DNA from: Magnolia sinica
Lineage: Eukaryota > Streptophyta > Magnoliopsida > Magnoliales > Magnoliaceae
Assembly (NCBI RefSeq): GCF_029962835.1
Contig: NC_080574.1
Span: 20,434,001 to 20,498,000, forward strand
DNA length: 64,000 bases
Direction: 5' to 3'
The position numbers and the translations under genes were made by a program. Positions 54,868 through 64,000 of this stretch are shown here, piece after piece; position 1 is the stretch's first letter, and every line of letters starts with the position of its first letter. Under the pieces are notes generated by a model. That model worked only from the letters and a program-made list of their open reading frames with translations. It was not told the origin of the DNA and searched no databases.

Positions 54868-55408
54868 TGTTGGGGACAAAAGATACAGAGTTCGGAGACT
54901 CGGACTTAATGCCTCGGGTCGCCAAAGGATGTGTCAGATCCGAGGCATGGTTCACTAAACCGAGACAGAAGTTAAGTCGGTTCGGACGACACATCAGCGA
55001 TCCGGGCATGCATCGGGCCGATCTTCTTATCAGATCGGCCAGCGCAAGATAAAGCCTCATCCCGAATATCTTGGGATAAGATCCCCGACCCCGAAGCTCA
55101 CGGGATCGGATGAAGACTGGAGATGGGCACGATCCTATCTCCGTGATACCAGGAGAGGATCCCGCACACGATATCAGGAGGAGAATCCTCGTACGATTAA
55201 ATGCTCCAGCAGCTATAAAAGAGGAACCTCCATCGTCTTGTGAGGTAGGCAAAAATTCTTTCTCAAAACCCCTCAATACATTTAGACCCAGAATCCAGGC
55301 CTGACTTTGGCATCGGAGGGTCCCCTGCTCAAGCCAGGGTCTCCTTTGTCCTCTTTCCGTGCAGGTATACGAAGGTCTAAGAGGACGAACCAGATTTTTG
55401 CATCAACA
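54868..55408 (+). repeat. 3' LTR of the gypsy element
   Basis: 541 bp, the same length as the 5' LTR. TATAAAA at 55214-55220; ends GCATCAACA followed by GATCC. Confidence 0.93.
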
Positions 55409-55982
55409 GATCCAATAGTTGCAAATCACTATCCCATAAGAAGAAATTTCATCATGCAAGGCAATTGCACTAAAATGCAAAAAATCAATTTTCATTTCCT
55501 TCAATGATTACCGGAAGAAGTTGCAGAGTAGCTGGTGTTAGGATCCATTAACTGTACGAGATCGTACTTTTTCCCTCACCTCAGCAACTGGATCATAGAT
55601 TATAGGTCGTTCGTCCAAATGGGTCTCATTCCATATGGGTAGAGAAGACGAATACGATATGGGGATTTTTATGGTTCAGCGTGGTGGCAAGAGGTGCGGT
55701 TAGGGTAGGTTAAAAATATAGTCGAAAAAGGTAAGTAAAAGTAATACACACACACAAATATATACGGTCCAGATCGGGTTAGTCCGAATCGGATCCAATC
55801 GGATTGGATTCCGGATCGGGTCGGTTCGGAACAAGGCCTATTTGGATTCGACCCAAAAATATTTTAGATCTGGCTTATGCTACCCGATCCTGACCATCGG
55901 TTCTGTTCGAATCGGGTCGGATCGGGTTGGATTGGGTCGGATCCACCGGTTTGGGTATGAAATGCCCAGCTCTATCCGTGGC

Positions 55983-56560
55983 CCATAACGATTTATGTAT
56001 TTTATCTACACCGTTCATTCATTTTTCTAGCTCGTTTTAAGTTACAGCCAAAAAATGAGCCAAATCCAAATCTGAAATGGACAACACCATGGATAAAAAG
56101 TGGTGATTCAACGACCACGGTTAAAAACTTTTTAGGCGGCGCTGTGATGTTTATTCACCATCAAACCTATTGATTAGTTCACACAGGCCTAGAATAAGGG
56201 AAAACACAAATATCAACATCATCCAAAACTTTCGTAAGAGCATTCAAATTACCACTGTTTCCTTGTATGGTCCACCCGGGATTTGGTTCGCCCTCAGTTT
56301 TGGAATAATGTCCTAAAATGAGCTGGAAAAATAGATAGACGGCGTGGATAAAACACATATATACATCATGTTGGGCCCACGGAGCAACGACTTGCAGCTG
56401 GCGCCACAGGTGGAATCAACGGGTGCATGCGCGCTCACCATAAGAAATCAATTCCCAATTACCGAAACTACTCCGTGGGCCACACATCCAAGGTTACACG
56501 TGGCGTGCACACGATGCCCTCCATTCAACACTAGCATTTCTGAATGAGATTTCCAACTGG
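55983..56560. mobile_element. Foldback fragment
   Basis: Foldback core (ttatgtattttatctacacc; gatagacggcgtggataaaac) from about 55983 to 56390. The hAT-like element inserted near its left end, so its left portion lies before 44849. Confidence 0.55.
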
Positions 56561-57445
56561 TGGCATGAATGGCATACTGAAATTGGAAAGATGAGGAAAC
56601 AGTCACACGTTTGAGAGCGTTGAATGTTCACGCAAATGTCATTACCTCAAAATGGTTTGGCTTTTTGTGAGAAGAAAAAGGCAAAATGGGACAAGCTGCA
56701 GCAGGTGAAGCAAGATGGTATGCTTGCACTCCATTTTAGATGGTCCAATATCATGGACTATTTACACATGGATGCATCATGACACAAGTCTCATCAATGG
56801 AACACTTGTATCATTTAACCTGGTGGCTTTTAAATGGCAAGTTAAAAGATAACTAATCTGCGGTTGAAATTTTAAAGTTGAAATCGATCTATTAATATCA
56901 ATCTCTCAACTTGATGATTTCATTTTTATTTTCTCTCATTTTACTATGGAAATATGCCATTATTGGTTTTTTATTTCCAAGGCTTGGACATTTACCGAAA
57001 AGAAGGATGATGGCCATTTCTCTCTCCTCTCATGTCTACCTTTATGTTTAGTCTTTCGCTAGCCCTATAAAGATAATTAGCGTTTTCATCCTTGTTTTTA
57101 TACTTTGATGATGAGTTACTCTTCTTTTATGGCCACTCATCTGTCCTCAATTTGTACTTTCTCAATTATTTCTACCATCTTATCCAATGAAATATTTTAA
57201 AACTCCATTTTAAGCTATAAAAGATTATGTGGTGGAAACTGTAATTCGTTTATTTCACTAAAATTAAAAGAAATTTAGATAATAGATAGTTATTATTTAA
57301 AGATCAATAAAAAACTAAACAACTATGCAACTTAAAAAATGAAAATATTTTAATATGATAAGATTATCCAAATATTGCCGTGGACTTGCCCTTAACTTTC
57401 ATGGTATATATGAAACTTCCATTGTTTCTCTTTCACATTTACTTA
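56561..57445. other. AT-rich non-coding DNA
   Basis: No element end or coding frame recognised. Confidence 0.35.
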
Positions 57446-58121
57446 TGGGTTGTTTGGATGCCTCTAATTTTTTATTTTTTTTTTAAGTTATAAGCACGTT
57501 ACACTTAAAAAGAATTTCAAGTATAATCAGTTTACATGCTATTTCATTTTACTTTTAAGTGGTAATTTGTTTATACGTAGATAAATTATTTGTTTGGCGA
57601 GCTTGTAAAGTGTTTTTCATGGATAAAATATGTATTCATACCATATATACAACTTGGGCGGTGAGCTTTCCAAAATCTACAAATCACATAAGGATTTAAT
57701 TTTTTTTTAAGTCTTAAGAGAGCATTAAAACATACATATACTAAATAGATTGGATGTTTTCTACCTATCACAGTAGGCCCTAGAAGTTTTTAATGGTGGA
57801 CGTCGCATCCTTCCCTTGTGTGGTCTATTTCATAATGGATGAGCTATTTTTTTTTAGGCAATAGAAGAGCATCAAGGGAAGCACATTATAGATAGATTAG
57901 ATGTACCATACAAATTATAGTGGGTCTCACAGATCATTAATGTATATTATCCATAGTGTTCTAACACGTATAATGCCTTTTTAATGGTAAAGAATTTACT
58001 TGAAATTTGAAACATGATTTTTTAATCTGTGTGTAAAGCCTTTATAAGCAAATATATGCATTTAAACAACCCTTATAATCCTTTTACAACTTAAGGACTT
58101 TAGAGGCATCCAAATGATCCC
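57446..58121. mobile_element. MITE with tgtttggatgcctctaa termini and TTA TSD
   Basis: Left tgggttgtttggatgcctct and (inverted) gggatcatttggatgcctct. TTA occurs at 57443-57445 and 58122-58124. The interior is AT-rich with a ttataagcacg / aagtcttaag-type inverted structure. Tourist-like by its duplication length. Confidence 0.75.
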
Positions 58122-58236
58122 TTAGAGCACAACCAAATAAGTTACTTTTTCTACTTATAGTAGTAGATACATACTTAATTGAAATAAGTAAGTTCAGTTT
58201 AAGATTAATCATAAATACCTTTTTAACTTATGTGAT

Positions 58237-61200
58237 TATAACGTCTCAGAAAAATTCGTACAAAGACCCGAGTACCACCTCAGGCAGAAATCGCTAAGGA
58301 TCAAATTATGTAAAAATTAGATAAAAATTAATTAAGTACTAAACTGAATTGATTGGTAGATTAGCTTGAACTGCTTTATATACGAATTGTAAGACCCAAA
58401 ACTAGTAGAATCACTAACTCTACATTACTTGAAGACCTAGGATAAATCTCAAAATCTAGTTGCTTTCGTGAGCATTTTGAAACTCCGTATCGGACCTGAA
58501 CCGCGTATCGAATGTCCAATTACCGTGAAACTATACGATTATGACTGTCTTACTGGGCTTGACAACGATCTCGGAAATCAAATCCTAACAGTATCTAAAA
58601 ATGCATAACTTGAGCCCGGAGCGAAATGTGTGAGAAACACGAATATCTTTAGAAATTGAACTCAAACTTAAGTGAATTGGGCCGTTCGCTTGTAGGGCAA
58701 ATTTAAGGTTTCAGACCGTCAGATTTTGACCCAAGTACACCCTCGGATTAGGAAAAATTACTAACACATGTCAGTGAACTTGTAACCCTGATCGAGTGAC
58801 AATAGCCGTTGAACTGAAACTGGTCATCCGCTGTCGATCCGTAAATCCGATGGGATCGAAAACTTAACCTAACATAGATCCATTGTCAGGAAACCTTCTC
58901 TGGACCGTATGCAGAAAATGGACCTCCAGGTGAGCTCCGTTGGCCTGAAACAGCCACCCTTTGGCTATAACCTAAGTATACCATAGCCCTGGGGCTATTG
59001 ACATCAGTTCTGGGCCTATATAAGGGCTTAAACCTATCCCTCTCTCATTTCATACGAGATTTCGAACCCTAAGAGAGAGAAGAGAGAAAAGAGAAGGAGA
59101 AAGTGAGGAGGAGAGAGAAAGTGAGAGTTCGTTGCCGGAATTTATTTCCGCCACTCCACGTGCTAAATCGCCTCTCCCGTGTCGTTATACCGGCGATTTT
59201 GATTCTGTTTTTGGGTAAGAAATCCTAACCCTGATATGTTTTAGGTATCCAATTAAGTAAATGACGAAATAGCTAACCTATCTCACGCTATAGGTTGCCA
59301 TTGTGCCGTAGGCGAAGACTTAGTGTTCGAACTGAGTTCGATACGAGTTTACCGGTGAAAGGTGTAGACTATAAACGTTTAGGTTATGGTTTTCAAGGCT
59401 TTCAATATCAGTTAATGATTTATGACTGACTTAATTGCTATCACATATGCTTAGATACGATGTTTTCGCGTATTACACATATATATGAACTATGTTGAAA
59501 ATAATGCATTCCATGTGTTTGTTGAAATGTCTGAATGAATATGGAATTATGATTTGTGCTTGCCATGATTATTGATTGATAATACATGATTGTTGTATGT
59601 GTGGCAACTCCTTTGTGAAAGGATTTGCTACAATATATGTTATAACTAGTTTATTACATTTATGTTAATATGTGTAGTATAAATGTTTGATAAAATGCCT
59701 GACTGAGAAAATGCTTGTTGAAATGCATTAGATGAGGGTATTGAGATAGGATTCTCCATTACCTTACCTATAGTTACAGTTTCCTTCATGTAAACTATCT
59801 TACTACTACTGCTTTATGGATGAAATGCCTATGTGTAATAACATGTGCACTATGTGTTTGTTGAAATGCTCAAATGAAATTTATATTTAGATTGGTTGTC
59901 ACATGCTGTCTTTGACTATCACATGTGAACGCTATTGTTTTGGAGTGTGATTGGAGCTACGATGTAGTCCAAGCAATCGGTAACGACTTCCGATCGTATG
60001 GCTGAATCAATTTAGCTGTCACGGACTCGTTCGCTGAATCCGAGCCGTACGGTGATTAACAACAGTGGTTAGGTCACAAGGAGTGCGTATGCGCTCCATG
60101 TCGATTAATGCAACGTGCGCTCGTACTAGTCGAGCTTGTCAAGTAACCCGATTGACCTAATGTATGTTCACCATGTTTGAATGCTACTGCTTGAATCTAA
60201 AGTATCACTTACGAGTGAAAAACCCTTTTAACCTTAGTACCACGATCCGCCAAGACTCATGAGCCGGACATGATGGTATGGGACACCGTGGTCGAGCTGC
60301 CGGCCTAAGCTGGGGTGACGAGCCTCCCCGTAGTGTCCAGTGAGCAAATCAAACACGTGAGCCGAATATAGTGGTATGAGACACTGTATTTGAGCTGTCG
60401 GCCTACGATCAGGTGATGAGCCTCTCGTAGTGACCTCGAGTATACACTAGGACTACATTAAGGTGACGAGCCTTTCCGTAGTGACCTCGAGTATAAACTA
60501 GGCCTGCGCTGAGGTGACGAGCCTCTCCGTAGCAACCTAGAACTTGTCTATCGTATGTAACGAACTAGGATTGACGACCTTAAATGGATCATCATTTGGG
60601 TAAATGATATAAAGGGAGGTACCTTAGCTTCCTAAATCTGCTGCATGAATAAACCTAATTAAATATTTGCTAACATGATCATGCACCGCATTGCATGTGC
60701 TTTGGCGAGGAAGTGCACATTTAGGGAGTTTGTCATGCGCGACCGTGAGATGATGTCGATGAGGGAGTGCAGGCGAGGACATGCATCATTATAGCATATC
60801 ACTCCTTCATTAATAAGAGTACTTAAGACATGATTATAATATTGTACTGCTTTATCATTACTGCTTGACTGAATTGATAACATGTTAACCTTTGCCTTAT
60901 AGCTCCACTGAGTTGATCATTTACTCCCACTCTGGGACGGTGTTTTAAACTGCTGAGGGTCAAATATTGCATATCGAACCCCATCTTGCCTGGATTTACG
61001 AACATAGTACGGTTTAACAGCCTGATTTAATCATGTTTGTGATGCAGGGCGTATTTACAAGCCTGGACTGAAAAGGGTACTAAAAGCATGGATTTAATGC
61101 TCAGAATCCACCAAGGTAAGGGACGGACTCCATGGGACCAAGATCAATGGGATTACACACCAGGGATCCACAAAAATCGAGAAACTGAACTCAAGCGGCC

Positions 61201-63636
61201 TGAAAGTCAGCCAGATTGCAAGATCACAAGGTTTCCACCATCCACTCAGCTCGAAACTTCATACATGGCCTGAGGACCATAAATTAATCATACACATTGA
61301 AAATCAGCCATTGGATCTTTTTGAAAATGTCCCAACGGATAGATGAGCCCACAACTTATCAATCTGGGGCCCGCCTGATATCTTGAAATACTTCAATTTT
61401 GGTATCAACCATTTAAATCATACGGCAACCAGGTTGGACGGAGCTGATCTCTCATATACATCAGCATGGGACCCACATGTGCATTGCACATGTACAGCAT
61501 GGATGCACCAGGCGTGCACGGAAACTCCAGGACGGTCAAACCGTCCTGGACTCGAATTCTTTCACAAACAGAGAAGGAAACGATCTCTGTTTCTCTTTCA
61601 CGCGCAACCGACCGCGGGAAGTAACAGTGGGTCACCATCATCATGGATTTAGATGATCCACACCATTCATTCGTCCAGTGGGGTAGCTGTAACCCTCATC
61701 TAGGTGACCTTTTGGCCCCATGCAGATGCAAACACGAAGATCGATGCACAACATAGGATGAACGGTGAATTGAGTGAGTACAATGGGCCGCACAAGAACC
61801 TACGAAAACTACTCCTCCCCGACTGGTTTTTCACAAGGATTTCAATGGACGGTGGGGATTTCTCAACCGATTTCGATCATGGCCTCCACCAACGTCCCAG
61901 CGCAAGAAGCGCCAAGCTCTGTTGCGCGCAACCGGGATTTTCGGGCCGTTCCGTGATCAAGATGGTGATCTGATCAGCCATCCAGTCCGTTCAAAAGATG
62001 GAGTAAGCGATCTTGAACCCCACCAAGAAGTCCGATTTTGATTTTGGATGATCAGTCGTCCAAAATCTCAAGCCAAACGTGGGTTGATCGCGGGTCCTCC
62101 GCCTGTTGCTGCGGAAACTGTTTTATTCCGACTCCAACACAGTCTCTGGTGCGTATGACTTCCGCATGGAGGACGAAAATTCCGCTCCGACGAGAGGGTT
62201 ATAAAAAAAGAGAGAGAGAAAGAGTAAAGAGAAAAAAACGGAGGTCGGCTGGAGGAAGACACGGGAAGGAGATTCTTTGGGGAAGAAAGCTTGGGTTGCT
62301 GAGATCGTGAGCTGAGCTTGGTGAGAGGGAGCTCATTTGAGGCACGGCTGGAATGTGAGCAAAATGGGCAAGGCTTGGCTTTGAAGGAACGGAAGAAAAG
62401 AAGAAGCAGGAGGGATTCGGCTGGACGATCTGGGTTTTTTTTGTTTCTTGTTTTCTTTTCCTTTGATTGTTTTTCTGTGGTGCTAGCATGATTATGCTAG
62501 GCTAAACCTCTTAGTTAGGGCTAAGAGGTGAAGCCTGTAGCGAGATGAGAGATTCTACTTTGTGCCTTTAAATTTCATAAACTGAATTTGATTTAGTGAT
62601 TATTATAAGGAATATTTTTCTTAGTCTTTAATGGTCTGTTGTGACTAAAATTACAATGGGTTTGCAATGGCTCTGAATATTTCTTTCTCCTTTTATGTTT
62701 ATGAAGTCAGGAAGCCCTGTTGTTCATCATTGCTCCATGGGTATGGTAGGATGACAGTATCCTTCCTGATCCTCATACATTGTTGATTGGCTGGTAATTA
62801 GTTTAATCCTGTCGTTTGCTTTGTCTCCTGGGCATGGTTAGATATTGGAATCCATTCTAATTCATATACCATTCACATCTTGAAAACTATATCAAAGGAA
62901 GTCTAGTTAAATTCCATGATTTATAAGCAGGCATAATTTCTCCCCGATCTCTACAAGTGGATCCTCCGAATCCCTAGTTTCCGTCCTCGAAAGTCCTTAA
63001 AGTTTGAGATAATTGTTCCACATTTATTTCTTAAATTCTACTTGGTTTAGATTACATCTTAGTCTAGTTCTAGTTCTACTTGGTTTCAGATTACGTACAG
63101 GTATCAGTCCCTGTGGATTCGACCTCGGTCTTACCGAGTTTATTACTACATCACAACCCTATATTTGGAGAGTGAACAAAAACCTTGATAGTAATGCTTT
63201 AGCCTCTATCCGTTTATGTCTCACGGATGAGGTTCTCTTTTATGATGATGAGGCGGAGTTCTCCTACATGCAACTTTCTGCCGGGTCTATGTAGACCTGG
63301 AGTTGCGTTAGCGGGTTTACAGGGTTGTAAACTAGTTGGACACTACATTGTATCATTTTGTGAATTTTGGAACTATACTTGTAATTATTTAACCCGGTAA
63401 CATGCTCATGCTCTGGGGACTTACAATCTCTTATATATTTTATATACTTATCACAGTCTTCCGCTTATGTAATTTAAATGTCTCTGGAGTATGATATATT
63501 GATTTGGTGTAATCTCATTCATGTTTAATGCACTAATATAGACAACATTCAATCATGATTATTTATATTGCATATGTGATGCGTTGGAACTCACGAATTG
63601 GGCATCTGCTCGACCCCCAATTTTCAGGGCGTTATA
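58237..63636 (+). mobile_element. Probable long solo LTR, interrupted
   Basis: Starts tataacgtctcagaaaaatt and ends cagggcgttata; the flanks gtgat and gtaat match at 4 of 5. It carries a TATATAAGG box near 59017, followed by a GA-rich leader, and tandem degenerate blocks with ggtgacgagcct around 60240-60540. No gag or pol is present. The proposed structure is a Ty3-type LTR of about 3.3 kb with a second LTR inserted. Termini are mutated from TG...CA, so confidence is moderate. Confidence 0.5.
61067..63178 (+). mobile_element. Probable second LTR nested in the first
   Basis: Ends with ctgtggattcgacctcggtc followed by ttaccgagtttattac and gtgaaca, a run I recall from the 3' end of plant gypsy LTRs. 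It has a TTATAAAAAAAG box near 62200, followed by GA-rich sequence. The left edge is uncertain: it may be tgaaaaggg at 61067 or a few bases earlier. No target duplication is resolved. Outer LTR sequence seems to resume at about 63185. Confidence 0.45.
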
Positions 63637-63641
63637 GTAAT

Positions 63642-64000
63642 AGACCAAGTTCATATAACCTTATTTCAACACTGAGGTCTTGGTATCGATTCCCAAGTGG
63701 GGTAGGGCTAACCGTGGGGTGTGTGCTAAACCGAACTTGGACAGTTCCAACACATCATCTTTCCCTTGCCTTTACACTTGAACTTATATCGCAAATTTTT
63801 CTTTTCTCGTTTAAAATCTCTTTCACTAACAACTAATGCATTCGTAGAGGAACATCTGCTCTTTCTTTCACAGCTGCTTCAAATGATTGGTTGAGATAAC
63901 AGTTCCGACACTAATAGCATCTTTACTATTGCATATAATGTCTTCATGAGAATTTAAAGTTTCCTTTCATTTAAGTAAGTGCAAGCTGAAAAAAAAAAAA
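63642..64000. other. Unassigned right edge
   Basis: No coding frame or element end recognised; a short T/A-rich sequence ends in poly-A at the window border. Confidence 0.3.

Larger units (their letters stand above)
45803..55408 (+). mobile_element. Ty3/gypsy LTR retrotransposon, Tat-like lineage
   Basis: 9606 bp with 541-bp LTRs, a GATCC duplication on both sides (45798-45802, 55409-55413), a PBS-like site at 46347 and a PPT at 54851-54862. The sense strand encodes gag, protease, RT, RNase H, an archaeal-type RNase H and integrase in that order. An antisense three-exon gene lies between pol and the 3' LTR. The second RNase H and the extra 3' gene are hallmarks of the Tat lineage. Every coding part has at least one lesion, so the copy is defective. 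LTR divergence is about 10 substitutions in 541 bases. Confidence 0.93.
44857..55974 (+). mobile_element. 1.5-kb hAT-like element interrupted by a gypsy element
   Basis: Termini TAGAGTTGGGCAT at 44857 and, inverted, TAGAGCTGGGCAT at 55974. The 8-base flank tccgtggc is identical at 44849-44856 and 55975-55982. Subtracting the 9606-bp gypsy element and its 5-bp duplication leaves about 1507 bases. Subterminal regions are rich in gatcgggt/gacctgac words. The middle (about 45080-45800 and 55414-55740) has unrelated sequence without transposase. It is a non-autonomous hAT-like element, older than the gypsy insertion. Confidence 0.85.

Noticed and set aside
60240-60545. CRISPR-like spaced repeats (ggtgacgagcct blocks)
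   Set aside because: Diverged degenerate blocks in a plant LTR with irregular spacing; not a CRISPR array.
62199-62489. Phe/Ser/Pro-rich minus-strand frame
   Set aside because: Antisense of a GA-rich LTR leader; low complexity.

Overview
The window is nuclear DNA of a flowering plant. It is gene-poor and packed with decayed LTR retrotransposons, a LINE, tRNA-derived SINEs, hAT-like, Mutator-like and Tourist-like short elements, and hundreds-of-bases foldback repeats whose interiors carry the recurring words 'gtggggcccacc', 'atgatgtatgtg' and 'gtccatccattttt'. From memory such repeats are very common in woody magnoliids (Magnolia or laurel relatives). I offer that only as a working guess; nothing here fixes the species.

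Host coding content is small. At 803-1918 (minus) is one intronless gene for a Ser/Arg/Pro-rich protein with a membrane-acylation N terminus. Three related genes for 47-58 residue basic peptides lie on the minus strand at 14118-14279, 27343-27519 and 33167-33310. They share a VPPKR...VKKAIF core and a common TATA-type promoter and are the most interesting host genes here. At 39576-39838 (minus) is a broken first exon of a serine carboxypeptidase-like gene.

Layout: 1-2.5 kb, the Ser/Arg-rich gene. 2.5-8.1 kb, a near-identical tandem duplication of about 3.9 kb carrying a small Ty3-type LTR element (3557-6351), with that element almost wholly deleted from the second copy. 8.1-30 kb, foldback elements, Mutator-like MITEs with 9-bp target duplications, a hAT-like element with a perfect 8-bp duplication, SINEs and peptide genes 1 and 2. 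30-33.5 kb, a LINE 3' end, a SINE and peptide gene 3. 33.5-44.8 kb, more foldbacks, the carboxypeptidase exon with a four-unit tandem repeat upstream, Tourist-like MITEs and hAT-like elements. 44.86-55.97 kb, a 1.5-kb hAT-like element split by a 9.6-kb Ty3/gypsy element. 56-64 kb, a MITE and what looks like one LTR inserted in another.

The gypsy element (45803-55408) has 541-bp LTRs, a perfect GATCC duplication, a PBS-like site and a PPT. Its gag-pol is broken by stops and frameshifts. It carries an archaeal-type RNase H and, on the opposite strand between pol and the 3' LTR, an extra three-exon gene. That combination points to the Tat lineage. It cannot be autonomous: the RT motif reads YIDN, and there are at least five stops in pol and four in the antisense gene.
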